Origin: an uncultured Collinsella sp.
Lineage (GTDB): Bacteria > Actinomycetota > Coriobacteriia > Coriobacteriales > Coriobacteriaceae
Length of the DNA stretch: 12,322 nucleotides
Direction of reading: 5' to 3'
NCBI GenBank assembly: GCA_902470265.1
Contig: CABRFW010000027.1
Span: 1 to 12,322 of the forward strand
Part shown: piece by piece, positions 1-6,923 of the stretch
Layout of the letters: every line of letters begins with the position of its first letter
Numbering within the stretch: position 1 is the stretch's first letter
Program-made: the position numbers and the translations under genes
The notes under the pieces: generated by a model
Database searches by the model: none
The model's input: the letters and a program-made list of their open reading frames with translations, nothing else
What the model was told of the DNA's origin: nothing

Positions 1-251
1 GAGACCTCCTTAGCGAGCTTTGAGCAGCCATCAAGGATTACCAAGCGAAACTCGCTGCTCATCGGAAAGGTGTTAAGCGATCCGATAATGGACTCGATAT
101 CGGGGTCCTTGGTCATGTCGCGCTCGTCGAGGTTGAACTCGACCATTCCCGACTTTTCCAGACGCGCCTTCATACGCGAGACGGCGTGATCGCGCTTGAC
201 GCCGTCGGTACCGACGATCAGATATGCCGGCAGCAGACCGGTTTCGGACAT
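1..251 (-). CDS. holA: DNA polymerase III subunit delta, N-terminal part (cut by window edge)
   Basis: Reading leftward from an ATG at 251, an open frame runs off the window edge after 83 complete codons. It begins MSETGLLPAYLIVGTDGVKR. The AYLIVGxDxxKRD stretch is the usual start of the delta subunit, which opens the beta sliding clamp within the clamp-loader complex during replication. Only the N-terminal part of the ATPase-like domain is visible, so the clamp-binding and C-terminal domains cannot be checked. A GGGAGGGG ribosome binding site precedes the ATG at good spacing. The gene follows comEC on the same strand after a 78-base gap. comEA-comEC-holA is a common order in many bacteria, which supports the call. 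The identification rests on the N-terminal motif plus this neighbourhood. Confidence 0.85.
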   Translation of the reverse strand, partial: MSETGLLPAYLIVGTDGVKRDHAVSRMKARLEKSGMVEFNLDERDMTKDPDIESIIGSLNTFPMSSEFRLVILDGCSKLAKEV

Positions 252-291
252 TACGCTCCCCTCCCGCAGGCCTTCGTATTCGTTCCGTGCC

Positions 292-297
292 ATTCTA
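292..297 (-). promoter_or_regulatory. candidate -10 element for holA
   Basis: On the minus strand TAGAAT (5 of 6 matches to TATAAT) lies in the 78-base gap between comEC and holA, about 40 bases upstream of the holA ATG. It is preceded by GGC. I see no convincing -35 hexamer at 17 bases. It could give holA transcription independent of the com genes. This is an inference from sequence resemblance only. Confidence 0.35.
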
Positions 298-329
298 GCC
301 CAGGGGCCCACCACACGCCATCGACGTCG

Positions 330-2633
330 TCACGGTCGCTGGCATCGCATCGCAAAGCCCTTTGCGGTCGGGCTGATGGTGATATCACCATGTTCGATGG
401 TGCATGCGAACGCACCGCCCGCTTCCTGAACGGCATCGATGCAGGCATCCGACGGATGACCGTATCGATTCCCCTTGCCGGCGCTCGCGAGGGAAAGCTC
501 GGGTCTCAGGACATCCAGCAACTCACCATCGACTGAAACCTTGGAGCCGTGATGCCCAAGTTTAAGGACATCGATATCCCCCACCTCCTGCACGAATTCC
601 CGTTCTTGGTCGAGCTCGGCATCACCAGTGAGGAGCATACGCAGGCTCTTGCCTTCCTGAACATAAGAGAGTAGCAGGACAAGCGAGTCCTCATTTCCCT
701 CGCCATCTACGGACTCGAACGGCCACATCACGCGGGCACAAAATGAGCCGATGTCGACCGTATCCCCACGGCGCACCTGCCGATACTCAACGCCAGGTCG
801 ATTCAATACCTCGGCAGGAGCATCCTCCAACGCATCCGCCGCCACGGCAATCGTTCCGACCGAAAACTGTTCGAGCACGGCAGGTAGACCACCCCAGTGA
901 TCCTCATCCCAATGCGTCACAAAGACGGCATCGATATGGTGCACGTTATTGCGAACCAACGCCGCTACCACGCGCTCATCGAGCCCGCAGTCGACGAGTG
1001 CTAATGCGTCGCCCTGGCGGATAAGAATCGCATCCGCCTGGCCCACATCGAGCACCGTCACCGAAGGCGGAGCGAATCGATCCCAGTAGACGTACGGAAT
1101 CGCAGCCAAGAGCACCAGGCATGAAAGCCCCACCGCCATAGGACGTGCACGGGGACGCGGCCACCAGACCAACAGAACCGCCAGCAAACACGGCACTAGG
1201 TAAATCCACATGCTATCGGGCGGCACACTCACAGATACACCAGGCACGGCGGCAAACAGTTGCTCGAAGAACAGTGCGCAACGGGCGGCAACCATGGGCA
1301 CAACGAGCGCCCAAATCCGCAACGGTTCCACGAGCGAAAAGGGAACCAGCACGATCGACACAGCAAGCAGTACGCTCACCACCGGACCGATGACTGCATT
1401 TGCCAGCGGAGCAATGAGCGAGAACGTACCGAAGGCAGGAATGGTAATGGGAAGTGTTGCCAGTTGCGAGCACAGCGTGACGGAAAGTATGTTGGCAACG
1501 CCCGATGGCACACCCAGCTCACCCAAAGCGTAGGTCGCATAGGGGCAAAAGCACAGAATGGCTAAGACGCTGGCACACGAGAGCTGAAAGCCCATCTCGA
1601 ACAGCACCGTCGGCCGCAGTAGCACAAAGATGGACATGGTTACGAAGAGTGCCGATGCGCCGTGCCGGCGACGCCCCGCGCCGTTTACGACAAGCGTCGC
1701 GAACACCATGCAGCACGCGCGCACGGCCGAGGGAGACGCGCCCGTAAAGGCAGTGTAGCCCACAAGCGCCATCGCCAATATCGCCCGCTGAACACCACGT
1801 GAGCAGCGAGTCTTTTGCAATACACCCTCGATTACAAATCCCACGATAGCCAAATGGCTGCCCGAGACGGCGATAAGATGCGCCGTTCCCGTTACCGAAA
1901 ACCAGTCGCCCGCCGGCTGGGCGCGCAGTTCGGCCGAACGACCGCAGACGACACCGGCTATGAGTGCACGCGCCGGGTCGGTCGCAGGCGCGATGGACGC
2001 AAGCAGCCCATTTCGCAGCCGAAGCAGCGGTCCCGGAGAGCCCTCATCGGCCGACACAATCCGAACGACTTTAACCTTGCGCACCTCGCCTCGGAGCACG
2101 CGCGATCGTCCATACGCATCGTTCTCAAAACGTGAAACGCGACCGATAACACGCACGTACGCCCCGACCTTGAGCTCGCGGTCGCACGATAGGCGAACCG
2201 TTGCCAAGTTCTTACCGTCCGCGCGTGCCTCGCAGGTATAGGAATACACGTCGTCGTTTATGGATGGATCGCCCTGCACGATAAACTCGAGGCCGCTTGC
2301 CGCTCGACCGCCGAGCGCCTTCGAGGCGCTGAGCGCACCCACAGCCCACCAGGCCGAGACGACCGCTCCCGCCACGAGACCGACGGACGCGGCATACAAC
2401 CACCGCTTCAAAGGGGCAAGCCGCGCACAAGATTGAGCCAGCACAACGAATACCGTCGTCGCAACGGGAATGGCCCATAGCAGCCCGACCGCCGGCGCCT
2501 GCTCCCTCAGCAGCGCATCAGCGGCCACGTTGAGCACCGAGGCGCAGCTCATGCACATGCCGGCACACAGGGCCATCGTCCACGGCATCAGGGGCCGCGG
2601 AGGCATCACATGCTCGCGCTCGGTCGCACTCAT
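330..2633 (-). CDS. comEC: ComEC/Rec2-type DNA uptake channel protein
   Basis: A 767-residue polytopic membrane protein that in transformable bacteria carries single-stranded DNA across the cytoplasmic membrane. Hydrophobic N-terminal segments (about 18-100) are followed by an OB-like soluble region (about 115-195). The Competence membrane domain spans about 250-480, with the conserved HLIAVSGSHLAIVG and the TAFTGASPSAVRA motif. The C-terminal metallo-beta-lactamase-like domain (about 524-760) has HWDEDH at 574-579, TGDAE at 669-673 and LGHHGS at 692-697, so its metal site looks intact and it may act as a nuclease. The ATG at 2633 overlaps the comEA stop as ATGA, which implies translational coupling; an in-frame TTG four codons earlier is a less likely start. 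Full length with all domains, so apparently functional. Whether the organism is naturally transformable cannot be told from this window. Confidence 0.95.
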   Translation of the reverse strand: MSATEREHVMPPRPLMPWTMALCAGMCMSCASVLNVAADALLREQAPAVGLLWAIPVATTVFVVLAQSCARLAPLKRWLYAASVGLVAGAVVSAWWAVGALSASKALGGRAASGLEFIVQGDPSINDDVYSYTCEARADGKNLATVRLSCDRELKVGAYVRVIGRVSRFENDAYGRSRVLRGEVRKVKVVRIVSADEGSPGPLLRLRNGLLASIAPATDPARALIAGVVCGRSAELRAQPAGDWFSVTGTAHLIAVSGSHLAIVGFVIEGVLQKTRCSRGVQRAILAMALVGYTAFTGASPSAVRACCMVFATLVVNGAGRRRHGASALFVTMSIFVLLRPTVLFEMGFQLSCASVLAILCFCPYATYALGELGVPSGVANILSVTLCSQLATLPITIPAFGTFSLIAPLANAVIGPVVSVLLAVSIVLVPFSLVEPLRIWALVVPMVAARCALFFEQLFAAVPGVSVSVPPDSMWIYLVPCLLAVLLVWWPRPRARPMAVGLSCLVLLAAIPYVYWDRFAPPSVTVLDVGQADAILIRQGDALALVDCGLDERVVAALVRNNVHHIDAVFVTHWDEDHWGGLPAVLEQFSVGTIAVAADALEDAPAEVLNRPGVEYRQVRRGDTVDIGSFCARVMWPFESVDGEGNEDSLVLLLSYVQEGKSLRMLLTGDAELDQEREFVQEVGDIDVLKLGHHGSKVSVDGELLDVLRPELSLASAGKGNRYGHPSDACIDAVQEAGGAFACTIEHGDITISPTAKGFAMRCQRP

Positions 2634-3343
2634 ACGCAGATGCAATCTTTGATTTTGGCAAGCTTCTTCTCGCCGATTCCCGATACACGCATCAGATCGT
2701 CAACCGAGGCAAAAGCACCGTTCTTTGTCCGCTCATCGATAATCGACTGTGCCATGGAGGGACCGATGCCCGAGAGCGTCTGCAGTTCTGCCGCGCTTGC
2801 CGTATTGATATTTACTAGGCCTGTTGCGCCACTCACGCCCGATGATGCGAAAGCCCCACCATCAACACCGGCTTCCGCAATGGACGTCTGCTGCTCCCCT
2901 ACCGTTGGAACGTGAATCTTCTGTCCATCGACGACCTTAGATGCCCGATTGAGCCCCGTAACGTCTGCCTCAGGCGCCAGCCCGCCGGCGGCATCAATCG
3001 CCTGAGCCACCCGCGCGCCGTCTTTGAGCCTGTATACACCGGGCGACACAACAGCGCCATCAACATCGACATAGACTTCTGCCGCGGCAGACGCCTTAGA
3101 CGAAGAGCCTTCGGATGTCTTTCCGCTCGAGGCATCGCCGGATCCCGGCTCCACCAACGAGTCTGAACCGTCAGTGCGCTCAAACGACACGCCGCCGGCA
3201 CCGTCGCCAAGGTTCGCCATCGCCAAGCCGCTCGCCATCGCAATGACGACCAGTATCGCCACGACCACCGCCTTATGACCGAACAGCTTGTCCGCCAAGC
3301 GGTCCATCTTTTTGACCCGTTCGTGTTGTTCGCGCTGCGCCAT
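2630..3343 (-). CDS. comEA: ComEA family DNA-binding competence protein
   Basis: A 237-residue membrane-anchored DNA receptor that binds incoming double-stranded DNA outside the cell and hands it to ComEC. Order of parts: a charged N-terminus (1-23), one membrane segment (about 24-44), a Ser/Gly/Ala-rich linker (about 50-88), a SLBB domain (about 89-148, beginning VYVDVDGAV), a second linker, and a helix-hairpin-helix pair (about 176-232) with VNINTASAAELQTLSGIG and a second SGIG hairpin. That is the usual ComEA architecture. I chose the ATG at 3343 because GGGAGG lies 7 bases upstream; an in-frame upstream extension has no such site. The protein ends in Cys-Ile-Cys-Val, an unusual tail with no evident role. 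It is first in the com operon and overlaps comEC by four bases. Confidence 0.93.
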   Translation of the reverse strand: MAQREQHERVKKMDRLADKLFGHKAVVVAILVVIAMASGLAMANLGDGAGGVSFERTDGSDSLVEPGSGDASSGKTSEGSSSKASAAAEVYVDVDGAVVSPGVYRLKDGARVAQAIDAAGGLAPEADVTGLNRASKVVDGQKIHVPTVGEQQTSIAEAGVDGGAFASSGVSGATGLVNINTASAAELQTLSGIGPSMAQSIIDERTKNGAFASVDDLMRVSGIGEKKLAKIKDCICV

Positions 3344-3400
3344 AGCAAAACCTCCCAACACCATCGTGTCAGGAAAGGAACTCCGCAACAGCTACGCTCC

Positions 3401-3441
3401 AAAACCGGTTTTAGCGGTCAAACCAAAAACCGACCAAAACC
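3401..3441. repeat. iterated AAAACC/GGTTTT elements upstream of comEA
   Basis: The intergenic stretch before comEA holds a perfect 12-base palindrome, AAAACCGGTTTT, at 3401-3412. Further AAACC or AAAACC copies follow at 3420-3424, 3426-3431 and 3436-3441; the last two lie 10 bases apart, one helical turn. The cluster lies 58 to 98 bases upstream of the comEA ATG, where a promoter or operator would be expected. The palindrome and repeats are seen directly; a regulatory role is inferred. Confidence 0.45.
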
Positions 3442-3513
3442 TTGCACAAATCTGTCCATTTATTCAGGCACACGTCAGCAAATGAACACTTAGCCGCAAA
3501 ATGCCCAGATAGC

Positions 3514-3546
3514 AAAAGACCGACGATGCAGGCGCATCGTCGGTCT
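3514..3546 (-). terminator. intrinsic terminator after thiI
   Basis: A perfect 13-base-pair stem (AGACCGACGATGC at 3517-3529 with its complement at 3534-3546) encloses a four-base loop. Read leftward it is followed by TTTT. It begins 10 bases after the thiI stop codon, so it likely ends the mihF-gmk-rpoZ-thiI transcript. The short T run makes it weaker than the rpmB terminator. It also separates this operon from the com genes, which therefore need their own promoter. Confidence 0.8.
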
Positions 3547-3556
3547 ATGCACAAAT

Positions 3557-4801
3557 TTACTCGTGATCTTGGTAAATCTCACGCGGAGCAAGCTCCGAAT
3601 GTTTGCGTTTTAAGGTCTTGGGGGCCTTATACGTGTTGCTCTCGAAGTCGATGTACTCGGTCTGTTTGAGCAGGCGCTCGATCATCTCCTCGTGATCGAA
3701 CAACTCCCAGGCCTCATGCACGGCATCGAGTTTAGCGTGCGTCTCGGGACGGCGCGGCATAAATAGCGTGCAGCAGTCGGGAGCGGCCTCAGTCGAGATA
3801 TCGAACGTGCCGATCTCCTCGGCGCGCGCGATGATCTCCTGCTTGTCCGAACCGATGAGAGGACGGAACACGGGGATCTTCACGGCCTCGTTGACGGCCA
3901 TGATGTTCTCAAGCGTTTGGGAGGCAACCTGCCCAAGTGATTCGCCCGTAACGATAGCCTTGGCACCCTCGATGTGTGCAATGCGCTCGGCAACCGAATA
4001 CATAATGCGGCGATACATAATCACGCGCAGGTTGCTGGGACAGGTGACCGAAATCTCACGCTGGCAGTCGCCAAACGGCACCACGTACAGGCGGCCGATC
4101 TGGACACCCGGCTCAAGCGCACGGATGATGTCCTGCACCAAATACTCGCTCGTATCGGGCGTCTGCGGACGACCGGAGAAATGTACCGGCACGCACACCG
4201 CGCCGCGACGCGCGAGCATCCAGGTCGCCACCGGAGAATCGATACCCGACGACAACAGCGTCACGACCTTGCCGGCAGAACCCACCGGCAGACCGCCCAC
4301 GCCACGCTCGGAGCGCGCATACACGTAGACGCTACCCTGGACCACCAGTACGTGCACCATCGCATCGGGGTCGTGCATTTGAACCTTTTTATCGGGGAAG
4401 GCCTCGCACAGTACCTCGCCCACCTGACGATTGATATCAATCGAGGTGAGCTCATAGTCGGTATTGGAGCGCTTGGCGTGCACCTTAAACGAATCGAAAG
4501 GACCAAACTCGCGCAGCGCCTTGACGGCGGCGGCACAGTACTCCTGCGGGTCGCGGTTAGTGTGATACGCCAAAGACACACGAGCAACGCCGGGAACGGT
4601 GCGAATGACACGCGCCGCCTCATCGGCCTGATGCTCGTTAAAGGTCACGAGGATATAACCGGAAATTCGAGACACGGCATTCACGGAAAAGGCGGCCAAG
4701 GCCGCCTTGATGTTATCCATGAGGATATGCTCAAAATGTGCGCGGTTCTTACCCTTCAGTCCAACCTCGTGATAGTGGACCAGGCAGACGCGAGCCGCCA
4801 T
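3557..4801 (-). CDS. thiI: tRNA 4-thiouridine synthetase / thiazole sulfur transferase ThiI
   Basis: A 414-residue enzyme that adenylates U8 of tRNA and inserts sulfur to make 4-thiouridine; in many bacteria it also supplies sulfur for the thiamin thiazole. The N-terminal ferredoxin-like part begins with HEVGLKGKNR (11-20). The THUMP region runs to about 170 (VHAKRSNTDYELTS at about 107-120). The PP-loop ATP site SSGIDSP is at 184-190, and GESLGQVASQTLEN at 286-299 is typical of the family. C343 and C344 (DCCTLF) fall where the E. coli protein has its catalytic Cys344. There is no C-terminal rhodanese domain, as in the shorter Bacillus-type proteins, so a second sulfur carrier may be needed. 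The ATG directly abuts the rpoZ TAA stop, so it is cotranscribed with and probably translationally coupled to rpoZ. Confidence 0.95.
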   Translation of the reverse strand: MAARVCLVHYHEVGLKGKNRAHFEHILMDNIKAALAAFSVNAVSRISGYILVTFNEHQADEAARVIRTVPGVARVSLAYHTNRDPQEYCAAAVKALREFGPFDSFKVHAKRSNTDYELTSIDINRQVGEVLCEAFPDKKVQMHDPDAMVHVLVVQGSVYVYARSERGVGGLPVGSAGKVVTLLSSGIDSPVATWMLARRGAVCVPVHFSGRPQTPDTSEYLVQDIIRALEPGVQIGRLYVVPFGDCQREISVTCPSNLRVIMYRRIMYSVAERIAHIEGAKAIVTGESLGQVASQTLENIMAVNEAVKIPVFRPLIGSDKQEIIARAEEIGTFDISTEAAPDCCTLFMPRRPETHAKLDAVHEAWELFDHEEMIERLLKQTEYIDFESNTYKAPKTLKRKHSELAPREIYQDHE

Positions 4802-5083
4802 TTAGGCTTCAGCAACCTTGTGGCCGAGCGCCTTCTCGTAACGGGCCTCGTCGTAAGAGATGTCGCCGTCGACAATCTCGTCCATAGCCATCGAGATGGT
4901 ATCGGCACCGGAAAGCCCGATGGTGATGTCATCGACATCCTGGACGGCAAGCACGCGGTTGTGCTGGCCACGCAGCATGCTATTGATGTCGCAGGCGCGC
5001 TTGGAGGCAAGCGAAGCGAGCAGGAAGCGGTTGTGATCGGTCTTCTCCAGAAGATCGTCAATGCAAGGCTTTACAACGGACAC
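4802..5083 (-). CDS. rpoZ: DNA-directed RNA polymerase subunit omega
   Basis: A 93-residue protein matching the small omega subunit that helps fold and hold the beta-prime subunit. It has the N-terminal KPCIDDLLEKTDHNRFLLASLASKRA pattern (in two parts: KPCIDDLLE near residue 5, and ASKRACDIN near 27), equivalent to the conserved KRARQ-like helix of the family. The start is a GTG at 5083; the ribosome binding region (GAGG and AAAGGA) lies in the 3' end of gmk and in the five-base gap between the genes. The position directly downstream of gmk is the classic location for rpoZ. Its stop abuts the thiI start. Small size and the gene order make the call firm. Confidence 0.93.
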   Translation of the reverse strand: MSVVKPCIDDLLEKTDHNRFLLASLASKRACDINSMLRGQHNRVLAVQDVDDITIGLSGADTISMAMDEIVDGDISYDEARYEKALGHKVAEA

Positions 5084-5088
5084 GGACC

Positions 5089-5658
5089 TCAGATCCTTTC
5101 ATGCATATCGAGAACGCGAACGAGTTCATCGGTCGCGCGGTCGAGATCGTCATTAACCACGACGTCGTCGTAGCGGTCGGCAAGGGCAAGCTCATCGGCG
5201 GCGTTTGCCATACGCAGCTCAATCGTCTCGGGCGTCTCGGTACCGCGACCGACTAGACGCTCGCGGAGCACCTCAAGCGAAGGCGGCTTGATAAAGATCA
5301 GCACGGCCTCGGGGAAACGCTCCTTCACCTGCAGGGCGCCCTGGACATCGATCTCCAAAATCAGAGACGCGCCCGAGGCGAGCTTGGATGTGACCTCGCT
5401 CACCAACGTGCCGTAGCAGTTACCGTGGACCTCGGCCCACTCAACAAACTCGCCGTTTGCCACGCGGCGGTCGAACTCCTCGCGCGTCAGAAAAAAGTAG
5501 TTGACGCCGTCGACCTCACCTTTGCGTGGTGCTCGCGTGGTAGCCGAAACCGTCAGGCCCAGGTTCGAGCGGCGCTCGCGCACACGAGTGACGAGCGTAC
5601 CCTTGCCTGCGCCTGACGGTCCAGAAATCACAAAGAGCTTGGAATCCTGAGCGCTCAC
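5089..5658 (-). CDS. gmk: guanylate kinase
   Basis: A 189-residue enzyme that phosphorylates GMP (or dGMP) to GDP with ATP in the cytoplasm, feeding GTP and dGTP pools. The ATP-binding P-loop GPSGAGKG is at 13-20. The GMP-binding region follows, with TTRAPRKGEVDGVNYFF (about 40-56) and EFVEWAEVHGNCYGT (about 71-85). The segment LILEIDVQGALQVK is the conserved core strand and helix. The lid RLVGRGTETPE is present, so all expected parts are intact at the normal length. The start is a GTG at 5658 that directly abuts the TAA stop of mihF, so translation is probably coupled. It is second in the mihF-gmk-rpoZ-thiI operon. Confidence 0.96.
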   Translation of the reverse strand: MSAQDSKLFVISGPSGAGKGTLVTRVRERRSNLGLTVSATTRAPRKGEVDGVNYFFLTREEFDRRVANGEFVEWAEVHGNCYGTLVSEVTSKLASGASLILEIDVQGALQVKERFPEAVLIFIKPPSLEVLRERLVGRGTETPETIELRMANAADELALADRYDDVVVNDDLDRATDELVRVLDMHERI

Positions 5659-5967
5659 TTATTTGGTCAGCTGCTCGAGGAGCTGCTCGCGCTGACGGAC
5701 GCCGAGGCCCTGGACGCGACGGGTAGCGGAGATACCGAGCTCCTCCATGATCTTGGCGGCCTTGGCCTTGCCATAACCAGGGAGAGACTCGATGAGGGTG
5801 GAAACCTTCATGCGGGAAGCGATGGGGTCATCGGAGTTGAGCACGGACTCAAGGGACTTCTCGCCCTTCTTGATCTGCTCGCGAAGCTCAGCGCGGGCGT
5901 GACGTGCGGCAGCAGCCTTCTCAAGAGCCTGCTTGCGCTGCTCATCGGTAAGCTGAGGGAGTGCCAT
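5659..5967 (-). CDS. mihF: integration host factor, actinobacterial type (mIHF)
   Basis: A 102-residue basic protein of the actinobacterial IHF family, a nucleoid protein unrelated in fold to the Gram-negative IHF. The N-terminal half is a charged helix (MALPQLTDEQ, then a Lys/Arg/Ala-rich run). The C-terminal half (about 53-95) holds the S13-like helix-two-turn-helix DNA-binding region, with LIESLPGYGKAKAAKIMEEL followed by GIS and RRVQGLG. In mycobacteria the protein is essential and helps phage integration. The ATG at 5967 was chosen because GGAGG lies about six bases upstream; an upstream in-frame TTG has no such site. It is first in its operon, directly before gmk and rpoZ, as in mycobacteria. 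An inverted repeat overlaps its predicted promoter. Confidence 0.93.
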   Translation of the reverse strand: MALPQLTDEQRKQALEKAAAARHARAELREQIKKGEKSLESVLNSDDPIASRMKVSTLIESLPGYGKAKAAKIMEELGISATRRVQGLGVRQREQLLEQLTK

Positions 5968-6006
5968 TCGTACCTCCAAGTAGTTGGGTTATATCTGATT
6001 CAATAA

Positions 6007-6043
6007 TTGGCATTTTAGCACGTAGAACGTACAAAATGCCCAA
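6007..6043 (-). promoter_or_regulatory. mihF operon promoter overlapped by an inverted repeat
   Basis: On the minus strand TGCTAAAAT (extended -10, with TAAAAT at 6017-6012) lies about 45 bases before the mihF ATG and predicts a start of transcription near 6005. No clear -35 is visible. TTGGCATTTT (6007-6016) and AAAATGCCCAA (6033-6043) form an inverted repeat, perfect except for one extra C, that spans the whole -35 to -10 region. ACGT occurs twice inside it. No T run follows on either strand, so it reads as an operator rather than a terminator. The binding protein is unknown. Confidence 0.5.
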
Positions 6044-6103
6044 TCGCGGCTCCATAGGTTAGACGATACCCGCAAAAAGTGCAATATACTGCGCCCAAAG
6101 TTA

Positions 6104-6161
6104 AGCCCCTGACCTGCGATTCCACACAAAGGATGGGAAAGTTTACGCAGGCACAGGGGCT
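6104..6161. terminator. two-part stem-loop after pyrF, probable terminator
   Basis: AGCCCCTG (6104-6111) pairs with CAGGGGCT (6154-6161), and CCTGCG (6113-6118) pairs with CGCAGG (6146-6151). The two stems are separated by a small 1x2 internal loop and closed by a 27-base loop. It lies about 45 bases past the pyrF stop and upstream of the mihF promoter, so it is well placed to end the pyr transcript. The minus strand has only TTAACTTT after the stem; the plus strand has ATTTTG. The long loop is unusual for a simple terminator, so a structured RNA or a small repeat element is also possible. Confidence 0.5.
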
Positions 6162-6206
6162 ATTTTGTGCTAATGAAACCCAAAAGTGGTGACTTAGGGG
6201 AATCTT

Positions 6207-6923
6207 TTACGCGACGTTTTCGACCAGCTCAGCGACGATGGCGTCAAAGGCGGCAACCGGATCGTCGGCACCGGTGATGGGACGGCCCACCACAATGTGG
6301 CTTGCGCCACGCTCGATAGCCTGGGAAGGCGTCGCCACGCGGGACTGGTCACCTAAGGCGGCACCCACCGGACGCACACCCGGAGTCACGATCAGGGCAT
6401 CAGGGCCCAGCAGCTCACGCATGTCGTGAGCCTCCATCGGCGAGCACACGATGCCATCGATGCCGTTGGCCTGAGCGAGCTTTGCCAGGCGGGCGGCTTC
6501 CTCGGCCACGGGCGACTCGACGCCGATCTCGCTCAAGGCATCCTGATTCATGCTCGTGAGCACGGTGATGGCGACGAGCTTGGCGCGGTCCTCGCGCGCC
6601 TCCTCGGCACCCTCGCGGCAGGCAGCGAGCATGGCGCCCGAACCCAAGCCGTGAACCGAGAGCAGGTCGGCACCGGCAAGCGAGGCCGAACGGGCGGCAC
6701 CGCGAACCTGATGCGGAATATCATGGAACTTAAGGTCAAGGAAGACCTTAAAGCCCAGGTCCTTAAAGGTCTTGACGATCTCGGGGCCCTCAGCGTAATA
6801 GAGCGTCATGCCAACCTTGAGCCAGGCGGCATGGCCCGAAAGCTCGTGGGCGAGCTCGAGCGAACGTTCACGATCGCAGTCGAGGGCGACGATTACGCGG
6901 TCGCGGGCATCGGTCTCTAGCAT
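6207..6923 (-). CDS. pyrF: orotidine 5'-phosphate decarboxylase
   Basis: A 238-residue enzyme that decarboxylates OMP to UMP, the last step of UMP synthesis. VIVALDCD near the start is the first beta strand of the barrel. The catalytic DLKFHD motif is at 63-68 (Asp63, Lys65, Asp68), followed by IPHQV. The phosphate-binding end has TPGVRPVG, and VVGRPITGADDP is near the C-terminus. The length is that of the group I (Bacillus/E. coli-like) enzyme. The ATG at 6923 overlaps the end of pyrD by seven bases, with AGGTG about eight bases upstream inside pyrD. It is the last gene of the pyr operon here; pyrE, which makes its substrate OMP, is not in the window. Confidence 0.96.
   Translation of the reverse strand: MLETDARDRVIVALDCDRERSLELAHELSGHAAWLKVGMTLYYAEGPEIVKTFKDLGFKVFLDLKFHDIPHQVRGAARSASLAGADLLSVHGLGSGAMLAACREGAEEAREDRAKLVAITVLTSMNQDALSEIGVESPVAEEAARLAKLAQANGIDGIVCSPMEAHDMRELLGPDALIVTPGVRPVGAALGDQSRVATPSQAIERGASHIVVGRPITGADDPVAAFDAIVAELVENVA

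Noticed and set aside
186..536. Plus-strand open frames over the comEC-holA junction
   Set aside because: They overlap the conserved 5' part of holA and the 3' end of comEC in antisense and have no family resemblance.
2634..2645. TTG at 2645 as the comEC start
   Set aside because: The ATG at 2633 overlaps the comEA stop as ATGA, the typical coupled start, so the extra four codons are unlikely.
3530..3533. The thiI-proximal palindrome as a regulatory operator for comEA
   Set aside because: The 13-pair stem with a four-base loop, located 10 bases after the thiI stop and followed by TTTT, fits a terminator better than an operator.
3974..5173. A 399-codon plus-strand open frame opposite thiI, rpoZ and the end of gmk
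   Set aside because: It crosses three well-identified genes on the other strand, shows no family motif and has no ribosome binding site that I can see.
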